Shown: positions 1 through 10,214 of the stretch, one piece after another
Position numbering within the stretch: position 1 is the first letter of the stretch
Layout: every line of letters starts with the position of its first letter
Source of the DNA: Aquella oligotrophica
GTDB taxonomy: Bacteria; Pseudomonadota; Gammaproteobacteria; Burkholderiales; UBA11063
NCBI RefSeq assembly: GCF_002892535.1
Contig: NZ_CP024847.1
Coordinates: forward strand, 2,108,001-2,172,000
Direction: 5' to 3'
DNA length: 64,000 nt
The notes under the pieces: model-generated
Told to the model about the DNA's origin: nothing
What the model saw: the letters and a program-made list of their open reading frames with translations, nothing else
Databases searched by the model: none
Program-made: the position numbers and the translations under genes

Positions 1-1
1 A

Positions 2-2260
2 GATAATGAAGTAACGGAAGAAAATCTCCACACTACCGGAACTTTAGCTAAAATATTACAAATTCTACAATTACCAGATGGAACCAAAAAAGTTCTAATT
101 GAGGGTAAAATCCGCGCTAAAGCAACTAAAATTGTTGAAAAAGATGGTTTCTTATCCGCTGAAATCCAAGAGATTCAAACCAAACAGGATATCAGTAAAA
201 TAGAGCAGGAGGCTGAACGTCGCGAAATTATTCAGCTATTCGATGAATTTGCAAAACTAAACCAAAAAGTCCCAGATGAAGTTGTATCAATTATCGCTAA
301 AATTGCCAATATTGAACAGCTTGCAGATGTGATAATAACGCATGTGATAGTAGATCTTACAATTCGCCAAGAACTACTTGAAACTTCATCATTAAAAAAA
401 CGTCTGACTATGCTACTTAAAGAATTAAATCGGGAAATCGAAATTCTGACTGTCGAGAAAAAAATTCAAGGACGAGTTAAACAGCAAATCGAAAAAAATC
501 AGAAAGAATATTACCTCCACGAACAACAGAGAGCAATTCAACAAGAACTGGGTGAGATTGAAGAACTAAATGAAATTCAGGAACTTGAAAATAAGATTCA
601 TAAAGCAAAAATGACTGAAGAGGCAGAAAAAAAAGCTTTAGCTGAATTGAAAAAACTAAAAATGATGCCACAGATGTCTTCTGAAAGTGCACTGGTAAGA
701 AACTATATTGAACACCTAGTTGAGCTACCATGGAATAAATCTACCAAAGTTAGTTCAGACCTTGATAAAGCACAAAAAATCCTTGATAAAGATCATTATG
801 GGTTAGATAAGATTAAAGAACGGATTATCGAATATCTTGCAGTCCAACGCCGTACAGAAAATAATAAGTCTCCAATATTATGCTTTGTGGGACCTCCTGG
901 AGTAGGTAAAACATCACTTGGTGAATCAATTGCTAAAGCGACAAACCGTAAGTATGTGAGGATTGCTCTTGGTGGCTTACATGATGAAGCAGAAATTCGT
1001 GGACATCGTAAAACCTATATTGGCGCGATGTCAGGTAAAGTTTTGCAAAATATCAGTAAAATCGGAGTAAAAAACCCATTGTTACTATTTGATGAAGTCG
1101 ATAAAATTGGTGCTGATCACCGTGGAGATCCAGCAGCTGCGCTACTTGAAGTTTTAGATCCTGAACAAAATCGGGCTTTTGTAGACAACTATACTGAAGT
1201 ACCGTTTGATTTATCACAAGTAATGTTTGTATGCACTTCAAACTCAATGAACATTCCTGGTCCGCTACGCGACAGAATGGAAATTATTCGCCTATCTGGC
1301 TATACCGAACAGGAAAAATTAAAAATTGCCGAGCAATACCTATTGCCACGCCAGATCAAAAACAATGGTTTAAAACCAGCAGAAATTGCAGTTGATAGCG
1401 AAACGATTCTGGATGTAATTCGGTATTACACTGCGGAAGCTGGCGTACGGAGTCTAGATCGACAAATAGGTAAACTTTGCCGTAAAGTGGTAACGATGCT
1501 TGATACTAAAAAAGTTACGGGCAAGAAGATTAAGATTACAAAAGACACATTAAAAGATTTTCTAGGTATTCCAATTAATGATTTTGGTATCAGTGCTAAA
1601 GAAAATCGTGTTGGAAGGGTTACTGGTCTTGCATGGACTGAAATTGGAGGGGATATATTGACTATTGAGGTAGTCGCAATCCCAGGAAAAGGAAATATTA
1701 TCAGGACTGGACAACTTGGCGACGTGATGAAAGAGTCAATTCAAGCTGCAATCAGCCTAGTCCGTAGCCGAAGTAATCCTTTGGGAATTGATGAGAAATT
1801 CTATGAAAATAGAGATATCCATGTCCATGTGCCTGAAGGTGCGACCCCCAAAGATGGTCCATCTGCCGGGATTGCAATGGTAACTGCAATTGCTTCAAGC
1901 TTGAATCATGTGCCAATTAAATCAAGTGTTGCAATGACTGGTGAGGTTACCTTATATGGTGAGGTTCTACCAATCGGTGGACTCAAGGAAAAAATGCTAG
2001 CAGCACTTCGTGCTGGCATAAAAACGGTATTGATTCCAGATAAGAACATTAAAGATCTGGATGAAATTCCTGATGACATCAAACAACAACTTGAAGTCAT
2101 ACCTGTTAAAACAGTTGAGCAGGTTCTGGAAATTGCACTCGAATATAAGCCAGTTCCTTGGGATCAGCAAACCAGACTTGACCCTGCACCAGCAGCAAAA
2201 GAAGCACTAAAGAAAAAGCCTGCCAAGTCTAAAAAAACTGGTCTGCGGGTTAATGCCTAG
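2..2260 (+). CDS. lon: ATP-dependent protease Lon (5' end outside window)
   Basis: Lon is the cytoplasmic AAA+ serine protease that degrades misfolded and regulatory proteins. The reading frame is open from base 2, so the true start lies upstream of the window. A GTG at 329 is an internal codon, because the residues before it still read as the Lon substrate-binding domain. In order I see a coiled-coil region, a Walker A motif ([13 protein letters not shown]), a Walker B region ([11 protein letters not shown]) and the C-terminal protease domain with the Ser-Lys dyad, Ser in DGPSAGIAM and Lys in [14 protein letters not shown]. The tail is unusually Lys/Ala/Pro-rich ([13 protein letters not shown]). 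A hairpin terminator follows directly, so lon is transcribed separately from rseP. Family assignment is secure. Confidence 0.97.
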   Translation, partial: DNEVTEENLHTTGTLAKILQILQLPDGTKKVLIEGKIRAKATKIVEKDGFLSAEIQEIQTKQDISKIEQEAERREIIQLFDEFAKLNQKVPDEVVSIIAKIANIEQLADVIITHVIVDLTIRQELLETSSLKKRLTMLLKELNREIEILTVEKKIQGRVKQQIEKNQKEYYLHEQQRAIQQELGEIEELNEIQELENKIHKAKMTEEAEKKALAELKKLKMMPQMSSESALVRNYIEHLVELPWNKSTKVSSDLDKAQKILDKDHYGLDKIKERIIEYLAVQRRTENNKSPILCFVGPPGVGKTSLGESIAKATNRKYVRIALGGLHDEAEIRGHRKTYIGAMSGKVLQNISKIGVKNPLLLFDEVDKIGADHRGDPAAALLEVLDPEQNRAFVDNYTEVPFDLSQVMFVCTSNSMNIPGPLRDRMEIIRLSGYTEQEKLKIAEQYLLPRQIKNNGLKPAEIAVDSETILDVIRYYTAEAGVRSLDRQIGKLCRKVVTMLDTKKVTGKKIKITKDTLKDFLGIPINDFGISAKENRVGRVTGLAWTEIGGDILTIEVVAIPGKGNIIRTGQLGDVMKESIQAAISLVRSRSNPLGIDEKFYENRDIHVHVPEGATPKDGPSAGIAMVTAIASSLNHVPIKSSVAMTGEVTLYGEVLPIGGLKEKMLAALRAGIKTVLIPDKNIKDLDEIPDDIKQQLEVIPVKTVEQVLEIALEYKPVPWDQQTRLDPAPAAKEALKKKPAKSKKTGLRVNA

Positions 2261-2288
2261 ATAGTGTATAATATCTGACCTGTAAAAG

Positions 2289-2317
2289 AAGGTAGTACCG
2301 AAAAGTACTACCTTTTT
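2289..2317 (+). terminator. Rho-independent terminator after lon
   Basis: A perfect 10-bp stem (AAGGTAGTAC / GTACTACCTT) with a short loop is followed by a run of five T. It lies 28 bases after the lon stop and ahead of rseP. Confidence 0.85.
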
Positions 2318-2352
2318 AATTTTATAAATTCGAAATTTATGGAAAAATAGTT

Positions 2353-3693
2353 TTGGCTTTGCTTGGTTTTTTATTAACAATAGGGATTTTGGTAGTTATT
2401 CATGAATTTGGGCACTATTTATTTGCCAGATTATTTAAAGTTAAGGTAATCACCTTCTCTATTGGCTTTGGTCCAAAGCTCTTTTCTTGGCAAGGTAAAA
2501 ACAACCAATGGAAAATTGGTGCAATCCCACTTGGTGGCTATGTACAGATGCTTGATGAAAGAGAAGCACCAGTTACACCAGAACTAAAACATTTAGCCTT
2601 TAACAATAAACCACCGTATCAAAAGCTTCTAATTGCCCTAGCTGGACCACTATTTAATATCTTATTTGCATTTATAGCTTACTATTTTATTGGATTATAT
2701 GGAGTTTATAATCTAAAACCAATTATAGCAAGCATTAATCCCACCCCCCTAGTCCAGAACCTAGAAAAAATAGCACCTGGAAGCACAATTAAAAAAATTA
2801 ATGAACAACCAATAGATAGCTGGTCTCAGGCAGAAACAATTTTTCGTAATGACCTTGCTCATACAGACCAAATAAATTTTACACTAGAAATAGAATCTGT
2901 AAACCAGCAACTACAGCTTAACTTTAATAAATATAAAAATAACCGCAATGATTATTCACTTACTGATTTAGGTTTATATCCGTTCAAGTATATCCCGGTT
3001 ATTGGCTATACTGAACCACAATCAGCAGCCACTAGAGCAGGAATAAAAGAGGGTGATATTGTTTTAAAAATAAACGGGGAATCAATCAACAACTGGTTTC
3101 AAATTAGCAAATTAATAAAATCTTCGCCAAGTGAAAAATTAACATTTATTGTAAAAAGAAATAATACTGAAATATCTCTGCCCGTTATACCTGACTCAAT
3201 CAATGATGAAGATGGACAAATAATTGGCAAAATTGGTATAATGCCTACCTTAGACAATAGCTTAATTGAAAAAAACAGCTTTATCAAGCACTATAACCCA
3301 ATAAATAGTCTGGGATATGCATATAATGCCTGTTTAAATCTGGCGTATAATAATATTACAGCACTCTGGTTAATGCTAAATGGCGATATTTCTTGGCATA
3401 ATCTTGGTGGACCTGTTTCAATAGCCAAAGCATCAAAAATGGCGATGCATCAGGGTGTAAAATCATTTGTTGATTTTCTTGCATTAATTAGCCTAAGTCT
3501 AGCTATCATGAATTTACTGCCCATACCAGTATTAGATGGTGGGCATATATTAATTTATAGTATTGAGTGGTTAACAGGAAAACCTATGGCTATACAAATT
3601 CAGCAACTTCTATTTAAATTCGGGCTGATTGTTGTGCTTGGGGTAACATTCTTGGCTTTATATAATGACTTTCTAAAATTATTTAATCTGTAA
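2353..3693 (+). CDS. rseP: Site-2 zinc metalloprotease RseP
   Basis: RseP is the inner-membrane intramembrane protease that cleaves anti-sigma factor RseA-type substrates and remnant signal peptides. The zinc motif HEFGH sits at about residues 17-21 in the first membrane segment. PDZ-like regions follow in the middle (for example GYTEPQSAATRAGIKEGD), and the second catalytic motif is near the C-terminus (LLPIPVLDGGH). At 446 residues the length is normal. The start is a TTG with only a weak GGA upstream; an ATG at 2340 is followed at once by a stop in its frame, so TTG is the best choice. The stop codon overlaps the bamA start by one base, so the two are probably translationally coupled. In many proteobacteria dxr precedes rseP; here dxr is about 43 kb away. 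Confidence 0.95.
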   Translation: MALLGFLLTIGILVVIHEFGHYLFARLFKVKVITFSIGFGPKLFSWQGKNNQWKIGAIPLGGYVQMLDEREAPVTPELKHLAFNNKPPYQKLLIALAGPLFNILFAFIAYYFIGLYGVYNLKPIIASINPTPLVQNLEKIAPGSTIKKINEQPIDSWSQAETIFRNDLAHTDQINFTLEIESVNQQLQLNFNKYKNNRNDYSLTDLGLYPFKYIPVIGYTEPQSAATRAGIKEGDIVLKINGESINNWFQISKLIKSSPSEKLTFIVKRNNTEISLPVIPDSINDEDGQIIGKIGIMPTLDNSLIEKNSFIKHYNPINSLGYAYNACLNLAYNNITALWLMLNGDISWHNLGGPVSIAKASKMAMHQGVKSFVDFLALISLSLAIMNLLPIPVLDGGHILIYSIEWLTGKPMAIQIQQLLFKFGLIVVLGVTFLALYNDFLKLFNL

Positions 3694-5993
3694 TGAACTT
3701 ACGACTTAAACTACTTAGTACAATATTTTCACTATTTATCCTAAATAGTAGCTATGCTGACAATAATGGCTTTGTTATTCAGCAGATTCGTATTGAAGGT
3801 TTGCAACGGATTGAGATGGGAACAGTTTATAGTTACCTACCAGTCAAAGTTGGAGATACCTTAACCGCAAGTAAAGCGAATGACATAATACACAAATTAT
3901 ATAGCACCGGATTCTTTCAGGATGTAAGGGTTGAGCAACAGGGAAATACTTTAATTGTTGATATTGAAGAACGCCCAGTTATTGCCCGTATTTCTGTTTC
4001 TGGCGACCACGAGTTTGATCACGATAAATTGGTAAAATCGTTAAAAGAAAATGGTCTTGCTGATGGACTTATCTTTGATCAAAGTATTCTTGACAATGCT
4101 GTGATGAGTCTAAAAACAGAATACTATAACCGTGGATTATATTCCGTAATTATCACTCCCACCGTGGTTCAGCTGGAACGAAATCGTGTTAATATACAAA
4201 TCACAATTTCCGAGGGTGTAACCGCAAAAATTGGCGGCATTACTTTTACTGGCAATAAAGCATTTAGTTCCCAAAAACTTCAGAAGCAAATGTTCCTGAC
4301 AACTGGCAACTGGCTTAGTTTCTGGTATAAAGACAACCAGTACTCAAGTGATAAACTTAATGGCGACTTAGAAACCGTTAAAGCATTTTACCAAAATCAA
4401 GGATATATCACCTACCGCCTTAACTCCGTTCAAGTTCAGTTAACACCAGACAAAAAATTAGTTTATATAACTGCAAATATTGACGAAGGACACCAGTATC
4501 GCTTTAAAGATATTAAAATCGCGGGAGACTATAAAGATATTCCACCAGAAGAATTACAAAAATTAATTACCGTTAAGCCTGGGCAGATAATTAATCAGGA
4601 AAAACTAGATAAAGATATTCAGTCAATAAAAACAACAATGGGTAAATATGGTTATGCCTTTGCGGGCATAAATCCGGTGCCTGATATTGATAGCAAAAAA
4701 AATACAGTTGCCTATACTCTATTTATTGACCCCGGTAAGAAAATCTATGTCCGTAATATTAATATTAGTGGTAATGAAAAAACCAGAGATGTAGTTATTC
4801 GTCGCGAATTCAGACAAGAGGAAGCAGGAATTTATAATGCCGCAGCTATTAAACGCTCTAAAGACCGCCTAGATGTATTGGGTTACTTTAAAACGACTGA
4901 TATAGCAACCACTCCAGTACCTGGAGTCAATGATCAGGTTGATTTAAATGTAAAAGTTACTGAAACTAATACTGGTAGTATTAATTTTGGGGTTGGTTTT
5001 GCCCAAGGTCAAGGTATTATCTTAAATGGTGGTATTTCACAAAGTAATTTATTTGGGTCGGGTAAATCTGCATCAATCAATGCATCATACAGTCAATTAA
5101 ATAGCAGTATTTCACTTTCATTTACTGATCCATATTACCTGGCTAATGGAACCAGTCTTGGTTATGATATTTACGATACTACATTTACACCAAATCTAGT
5201 AGGGATTAGCCCATACTCAACTCAAACCCTTGGTGGACGGATTCGAACATCAGTTCCGGTTTCTGAATTTGATCGAATTAATTTAAGTCTTGGCTTTGAA
5301 AATAATCAAATTAGTATTAATAACAATACTGCACCACTCCGATTTATCCAGTTTACTAACCAGTATGGTAACTCGGTAAATGCTATTCCGGTAACTGTTA
5401 GCTGGGCACGAAATACGTCAGATAGCACATTGTGGCCAACAAGCGGTGCTACCTATAATACTAGTTTTACAATTACAGCACCTGGCGTTGGCGCGCAATA
5501 CTATAAATTTGACTCTAAAGACGCATGGTATTTCCCTATCTCACAGGATTTGACTTGGAAGACTAATGGAGAACTAGGATTCATTAACTCGTATGGTGAT
5601 GGGCAAATTGTGCCATTTTATCAAAACTTTATTGAGGGTGGTCCAAATTCAATTCGTGGTTACTACATTGGTAGTATAGGACCAAAAGATACCGATGGTT
5701 CATCACTGGGTGGAACTCGTTGGGTATTCCTGAGTAATAACCTGCTCTTCCCAATGCCGGGGGTAAAAGAAGATAAAACTGTCCGTCTAAGTGCATTCTA
5801 TGATATAGGCTCGTTATATGGGGGAGACCCATTTGGAATCAATCCATTACAAGCAGTTCGTGCCAGTTATGGTTTGGGATTAGTATGGATATCACCAATG
5901 GGACCAATTCAGCTCAGCTATGCAATACCAATGTTTAACCAACCAAACGACAATATCCAGAACTTCCAGTTTACACTTGGCTCAATGTTCTAG
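3693..5993 (+). CDS. bamA: Outer-membrane protein assembly factor BamA
   Basis: BamA is the Omp85 beta-barrel that inserts other outer-membrane proteins. A Sec signal peptide (about residues 1-22, ending SSYA) is followed by five POTRA domains, the first starting near FVIQQIRIEGLQRIE. The C-terminal barrel spans roughly residues 430-766. The conserved L6-loop motif appears as GGPNSIRGYYIG, and the protein ends in Phe (FQFTLGSMF), as expected for a BAM substrate. The length of 766 is typical. The gene begins inside the stop codon of rseP and is followed by skp after about 90 bases. Confidence 0.97.
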   Translation: MNLRLKLLSTIFSLFILNSSYADNNGFVIQQIRIEGLQRIEMGTVYSYLPVKVGDTLTASKANDIIHKLYSTGFFQDVRVEQQGNTLIVDIEERPVIARISVSGDHEFDHDKLVKSLKENGLADGLIFDQSILDNAVMSLKTEYYNRGLYSVIITPTVVQLERNRVNIQITISEGVTAKIGGITFTGNKAFSSQKLQKQMFLTTGNWLSFWYKDNQYSSDKLNGDLETVKAFYQNQGYITYRLNSVQVQLTPDKKLVYITANIDEGHQYRFKDIKIAGDYKDIPPEELQKLITVKPGQIINQEKLDKDIQSIKTTMGKYGYAFAGINPVPDIDSKKNTVAYTLFIDPGKKIYVRNINISGNEKTRDVVIRREFRQEEAGIYNAAAIKRSKDRLDVLGYFKTTDIATTPVPGVNDQVDLNVKVTETNTGSINFGVGFAQGQGIILNGGISQSNLFGSGKSASINASYSQLNSSISLSFTDPYYLANGTSLGYDIYDTTFTPNLVGISPYSTQTLGGRIRTSVPVSEFDRINLSLGFENNQISINNNTAPLRFIQFTNQYGNSVNAIPVTVSWARNTSDSTLWPTSGATYNTSFTITAPGVGAQYYKFDSKDAWYFPISQDLTWKTNGELGFINSYGDGQIVPFYQNFIEGGPNSIRGYYIGSIGPKDTDGSSLGGTRWVFLSNNLLFPMPGVKEDKTVRLSAFYDIGSLYGGDPFGINPLQAVRASYGLGLVWISPMGPIQLSYAIPMFNQPNDNIQNFQFTLGSMF

Positions 5994-6085
5994 ATATAAT
6001 TATTTAACATAAATATGGTCAATTAAGGTAAAGTAATTCACTGATTTAATATTTTAGTCACTTTAATTTTTTGAGGAACCACTCT

Positions 6086-6727
6086 ATGAAAAAACTAAAA
6101 TTTGCACTTTTAGGGTTGGCATGTGCCAGTTCAATGGCTTTTGCAGATGACTTCAAGCTCGGATACATTAATGTAGATCGTGTATTTACTGAAGCGAAGC
6201 CGGCAAAAGCAATTCAACAGGCACTAAAAGACAAATATGGTCCACAACAAAAACAGCTTGAAACCATGAATAATAATATTATCGCTGAACAGCAACAGAT
6301 GCAAAAAATTGCTAACAAAGCACCTAGCTTTGATAAACTTAGCAAATCAGATCAGTCTCAATTAAAAAGTCTAGAAGATAAGTATCGCAAAGATCAAGGG
6401 CAATTCCAACAGCAATATATGGCTTTCCAGCAAAATCTGCAAAAATCACAGGAATACGCACTTGGTTCTTTAATGACCAAGACCAATGCTATTCTTAAAG
6501 ACATTAGTGATAAAAAAGGTTATGATTTAGTTCTTACCTCTAATCAACTAGTATTTGCAAAAGCCAAATATGATTTGACAGATCAAGTAATGGATCAGTT
6601 AAATACAATTGATGCAACTGATATTATCAAACAATTAAATAGCCCACAAACTATCCCGGCTCCAGTAGGTAAACCAGGTGCTGCACCAGCTCCTACTTCG
6701 GCTACAGCTACAACTCCTTCTAAATAA
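6086..6727 (+). CDS. skp: Periplasmic chaperone Skp/OmpH
   Basis: Skp is a trimeric periplasmic holdase for unfolded outer-membrane proteins on their way to BamA. The chosen ATG at 6086 has a good ribosome site (GAGG) ten bases upstream and begins a clean signal peptide (MKKLKFALLGLACASSMAFA). An in-frame TTG at 6071 would add five residues and would sit in front of that ribosome site, so it is rejected. The mature protein starts DDFKLGYINVDRVF, typical of the OmpH family, then carries a long Gln/Lys-rich helical arm. An Ala/Pro/Thr-rich tail ends the protein. Its place between bamA and lpxD is the conserved one. Confidence 0.93.
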   Translation: MKKLKFALLGLACASSMAFADDFKLGYINVDRVFTEAKPAKAIQQALKDKYGPQQKQLETMNNNIIAEQQQMQKIANKAPSFDKLSKSDQSQLKSLEDKYRKDQGQFQQQYMAFQQNLQKSQEYALGSLMTKTNAILKDISDKKGYDLVLTSNQLVFAKAKYDLTDQVMDQLNTIDATDIIKQLNSPQTIPAPVGKPGAAPAPTSATATTPSK

Positions 6728-6745
6728 ATCTGAGTGGTGAAATAG

Positions 6746-7783
6746 ATGGCATATAAACTTTCTCAATTAATTGAGTTATTTGGCGGCAGATTAGAAGGTG
6801 CAGATATCGAAGTTAATGATATAGCCCCAACTAATCTAGCCAGCGAAACTCAAATAACCTTTCTCTCTGATAGTAAATATAAAAAACATCTGTCAGATTG
6901 TAAAGCAGCAGCAATAATAATAAATGAGGCAGATGCTAGCGATATAAATATACCAAAAATTATCACACCTAACCCATACTATTATTTTAGTCAAGTTAGT
7001 AATCTGTTTCATCCACGAAGAAAAATGGCAGCAGGAATTGCAAAATCAGCGTTTATTAGTGACTCTGCAAAACTAGGTAGCAATCCGGCAATTGCACATA
7101 ATGTGGTTATTGGTGACAATGTGATAATTGGTAATAATTGCCAGATATTTGCCAACACCGTCATTGGTAATGATGTGGTTATTGGTGACAATGTAACAAT
7201 TTACCCAAATGTAACCATCTATGATAAAGTATCGATTGGAAATGATTGCGTTTTTCATAGTGGTTGTGCAATTGGTTCTGATGGCTTTGGTAATGCAAAA
7301 GACGAAAAACATCACTATCACCGTATCCCACAAATCGGTGGGGTAAAAATTGGTAATCGGGTCGAAATTGGTTCAAATACTACCATAGACTGTGGTACAT
7401 TTGAAGCAACAATTATCGAAGATGGTGTCCGGATTGATAACCTAGTACAAATCGCACACAATGTAAAAATCGGTGCGCATACAGGTATTGCATCTCAGGT
7501 TGGAATTGCCGGGAACAGCAAAATTGGTAGGCATTGTATGCTTGCAGGTAATGCAGGAATTGCCGATCATGTTTCAATCTGTGACTTCACTGTAATTGGC
7601 GCCAGCAGTAATGTTGGAAAAGACATAACCAAACCAGCATTGTATTCAAATGGCATGACAGCTATGGAATACCGAGATTGGGCAAAAATATTTGTCCACA
7701 TTCGTAATCTAGATAAATTAAACACCAAAGTTCGTGATTTACAAGCAAATTTTGACAAAATAGGGAGCAAACTGGATGAGTGA
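6746..7783 (+). CDS. lpxD: UDP-3-O-acylglucosamine N-acyltransferase LpxD
   Basis: LpxD adds the N-linked hydroxyacyl chain in the third step of lipid A synthesis. After an N-terminal UDP-binding domain the protein consists of hexapeptide repeats (left-handed beta-helix), visible as repeated I-G-D/N-N units between about residues 105 and 290. The likely catalytic His lies in QIAHNVKIG. The C-terminus is helical. The length of 345 matches the family. Its end overlaps the fabZ start by 8 bases, which suggests translational coupling. Confidence 0.95.
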   Translation: MAYKLSQLIELFGGRLEGADIEVNDIAPTNLASETQITFLSDSKYKKHLSDCKAAAIIINEADASDINIPKIITPNPYYYFSQVSNLFHPRRKMAAGIAKSAFISDSAKLGSNPAIAHNVVIGDNVIIGNNCQIFANTVIGNDVVIGDNVTIYPNVTIYDKVSIGNDCVFHSGCAIGSDGFGNAKDEKHHYHRIPQIGGVKIGNRVEIGSNTTIDCGTFEATIIEDGVRIDNLVQIAHNVKIGAHTGIASQVGIAGNSKIGRHCMLAGNAGIADHVSICDFTVIGASSNVGKDITKPALYSNGMTAMEYRDWAKIFVHIRNLDKLNTKVRDLQANFDKIGSKLDE

Positions 7784-8231
7784 AAATACTTCGACCGAGT
7801 TAAATATACTGGAAATTATGAAGTGGTTACCACATAGATATCCGTTACTACTAGTTGACAAGGTAATTAGTCATGATGGTGCAAAACACATTAAAGCATT
7901 AAAAAACGTCACCATGAATGAAGAGTTCTTTACTGGACACTTCCCTGGATTCCCTGTAATGCCAGGAGTATTAATGATAGAGGCAATGGCACAAGTTTCA
8001 GGAATACTTTTTGGACTAATCTATGGCATGCAAAAAGAAAATGAACAGTCTTTTTTTGCCTCAATTGATAAAGCACGTTTTAAACGTCAGGTTATCCCCG
8101 GTGATCAGTTAATTTTTGATATTGAACTACTAAAAGTAACCCGTGGTATTGCCAAATTTCAGGCAGTAGCCACAGTAGAAGGACAGGTAGCAGCTGAAGC
8201 TGAAATCATGATCGCCAGAAGAGAGGTTTAA
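7776..8231 (+). CDS. fabZ: 3-hydroxyacyl-ACP dehydratase FabZ
   Basis: FabZ dehydrates 3-hydroxyacyl-ACP in fatty-acid elongation and competes with LpxA/LpxD for the same substrate. The hot-dog fold active-site stretch is GHFPGFPVMPGVLMIEAMAQ, with the catalytic His and Glu present. The length of 151 is standard. The gene overlaps lpxD by 8 bases and stops one base before the lpxA start, as in the canonical operon. Confidence 0.96.
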   Translation: MSENTSTELNILEIMKWLPHRYPLLLVDKVISHDGAKHIKALKNVTMNEEFFTGHFPGFPVMPGVLMIEAMAQVSGILFGLIYGMQKENEQSFFASIDKARFKRQVIPGDQLIFDIELLKVTRGIAKFQAVATVEGQVAAEAEIMIARREV

Positions 8232-8232
8232 A

Positions 8233-9012
8233 ATGGCTAAAAAAATACATCCTACCGCAATTATTGATAGTAATGCCGTATTGGGTGAAGATATTGAAAT
8301 TGGTGCATATTCAATCGTAGGTCCCAAAGTTGTCCTTGGTGATGGTTGCTTCGTAGGTAATCATGTTAATCTAACAGGTAATACAAATATCGGTAAAAAT
8401 ACTAGAATTTACCATTTTGCATCTATTGGTGAAGCACCTCAAGACAAAAAATATAAGGGTGAAGACACTAAATTAATCATTGGCGAAAATAACACTATCC
8501 GCGAATATTGTACTTTTAATACAGGTACAGTTCAAGGTAATGGACAAACGGTAATTGGTAATAATAATTGGATTATGGCTTATGTACATATAGCACATGA
8601 CTGTATCGTCCAAAATAATACCATCCTTGCCAATGGTGTTACCCTTGCCGGACATGTAATAGTCCAAGACTGGGCAATTCTTGGTGGCTTGTCGCCAATC
8701 CATCAGTTTTGTCTAATTGGTGAGCATGCAATGCTTGGTGGACAATCAGCAGTAAATCAAGATATTCCTCCATACGTACTAGCTTCAGGTTACCGTTCTG
8801 AACCTAAGGGTGTAAATATTGAAGGCATGAAACGCCGTGGCTTTAATCTAGAACAAATTGAGAACGTAAAACAGGTTTATAAAATCCTGTATCGTAACGG
8901 ACTTTCATATAGTGAAGCCAAAGCAATCATTGAAGAAATGGCAATTGACCATCCTGAGCTACAAACCTTTGTTAGCTTTTTCAATCAATCAACGCGTGGC
9001 ATAGTCCGTTAA
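8233..9012 (+). CDS. lpxA: UDP-N-acetylglucosamine acyltransferase LpxA
   Basis: LpxA catalyses the first committed acylation of UDP-GlcNAc in lipid A synthesis. Hexapeptide repeats fill the first two thirds; the catalytic His is in YVHIAHDCIV. The C-terminal helical domain begins after PPYVLASGYRSEPKGVN. The length of 259 is normal. The gene starts one base after the fabZ stop and overlaps the lpxB start by one base, so it belongs to the same message. Confidence 0.96.
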   Translation: MAKKIHPTAIIDSNAVLGEDIEIGAYSIVGPKVVLGDGCFVGNHVNLTGNTNIGKNTRIYHFASIGEAPQDKKYKGEDTKLIIGENNTIREYCTFNTGTVQGNGQTVIGNNNWIMAYVHIAHDCIVQNNTILANGVTLAGHVIVQDWAILGGLSPIHQFCLIGEHAMLGGQSAVNQDIPPYVLASGYRSEPKGVNIEGMKRRGFNLEQIENVKQVYKILYRNGLSYSEAKAIIEEMAIDHPELQTFVSFFNQSTRGIVR

Positions 9013-10163
9013 TGTTAAAAATAGCCATGATTGCAGGAGAGGCTTCAGGCGATATGCTAGCCTCTTCTTTAATTAGAGCCATCCAAAATCAATATCAAGG
9101 CGAAGTTGAATTTGTTGGTATTGGTGGCAAAATGATGCAGGATAATGGTTTTAAATCTTGGCATAAGATGGAAACCCTGTCGGTAATGGGTTATATTGAA
9201 GTTATAAAATCTTTACCGGAAATTTTAAAAGTCCGCTACTCTGTTTTAAAACAACTTCTAGAATATAAGCCCGATGTTTTTATTGGTGTAGATGCACCTG
9301 ATTTTAATTTCTTCATAGAAAACAAGCTTAAACAGGCTGGTATAAAAACTGTACATTATATTAGCCCAACGATCTGGGCTTGGCGTTACAAACGTATTTT
9401 CAAAATAAAAAAATCGACTGATTTAATGTTATGCATTTTTCCGTTTGAAGAAGAGATTTACCATAAAGTTGGAATGGCAGCCAAATTCATTGGACATCCA
9501 ATGGCAAATGATATTGAACTAAATATAGATACTTTAAAGTATCGTAAATTATTGAATCTGCCTGAAGATAAAACAATTATTACCATCCTTAGCGGTAGCC
9601 GGATTCGCGAAGTAAATAGTCTTGCAGAAATTTTAAGCCAGACCTGTCACAAAATAGCAGAAAAAATACCTAACTGTCTTTTTATCTATCCTTTTGCTAG
9701 TCAACATACTCTCGCAATTATGGATAATTACCTAAATGAAAATAAACCAGATTTTGAATATAAACTGGTATTAAATCAAACCCGAGATACAATCAAAGCT
9801 AGTGATATGGTGATTGCCAAAAGTGGCACGGTAAGCCTCGAAACTGCTCTATGCAAAAAGCCAATGCTGATTTGTTATAAAATTAATAAGTTTACTGAAT
9901 GGATGCTTAGACGAATGGTAACTATTGACTATGTTGGTCAGCCAAATATTATTGCTGGTAAGGAGATAGTTAAAGAGTTCCTTCAGGAAGATGCCAATCC
10001 TGATTCTATGAGTGAATACATAATTGAATTATTTAATAATCAGCAAAAGCGTAAGGCAATGATTGACGAGTTTTATAAGCTCCACTATACCCTACTCCAA
10101 GATGGCAGTACTGAGGGTGCCAAAGCAGTGCTAGATTTAATTCATAATAGAGTCAACGATTAG
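9012..10163 (+). CDS. lpxB: Lipid-A-disaccharide synthase LpxB
   Basis: LpxB is the GT19 glycosyltransferase that joins UDP-diacyl-GlcN and lipid X into the lipid A disaccharide. The N-terminal signature AGEASGDMLASSLI and the motifs YISPTIWAWRYKRIFKIKK and KSGTVSLETALCKKPM are typical. The length of 383 is standard. It is the last gene of the rseP-to-lpxB operon. rnhB, the usual next gene, is found about 6 kb further on, beyond inserted genes. Confidence 0.95.
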   Translation: MLKIAMIAGEASGDMLASSLIRAIQNQYQGEVEFVGIGGKMMQDNGFKSWHKMETLSVMGYIEVIKSLPEILKVRYSVLKQLLEYKPDVFIGVDAPDFNFFIENKLKQAGIKTVHYISPTIWAWRYKRIFKIKKSTDLMLCIFPFEEEIYHKVGMAAKFIGHPMANDIELNIDTLKYRKLLNLPEDKTIITILSGSRIREVNSLAEILSQTCHKIAEKIPNCLFIYPFASQHTLAIMDNYLNENKPDFEYKLVLNQTRDTIKASDMVIAKSGTVSLETALCKKPMLICYKINKFTEWMLRRMVTIDYVGQPNIIAGKEIVKEFLQEDANPDSMSEYIIELFNNQQKRKAMIDEFYKLHYTLLQDGSTEGAKAVLDLIHNRVND

Positions 10164-10174
10164 TCGATTAAATT

Positions 10175-10198
10175 GCCGGGAACTATAAATGTCCCGGC
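10175..10198. terminator. Hairpin between convergent lpxB and deaminase genes
   Basis: A perfect 7-bp GC-rich stem (GCCGGGA / TCCCGGC) with a 10-base loop sits 11 bases after the lpxB stop. There is no strong T run on either strand, so its termination strength is uncertain. Confidence 0.5.
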
Positions 10199-10214
10199 GA
10201 AGTATAAAATCTTC

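Noticed and set aside
329-331. GTG at 329 as the start of lon
   Set aside because: The same frame is open to base 2 and the upstream residues read as the Lon N-terminal domain, so the codon is internal.
477-731. An 84-codon minus-strand frame inside lon
   Set aside because: It lies wholly inside a strongly conserved lon region and shows no protein-like features; it is a shadow frame.
7073-7333. An 86-codon minus-strand frame within lpxD
   Set aside because: It mirrors the hexapeptide repeat codons of lpxD and has no independent support.
8380-8720. Repeated ATTGGT/AATAAT motifs in lpxD and lpxA as DNA repeats
   Set aside because: They encode the protein hexapeptide repeats and need no other explanation.
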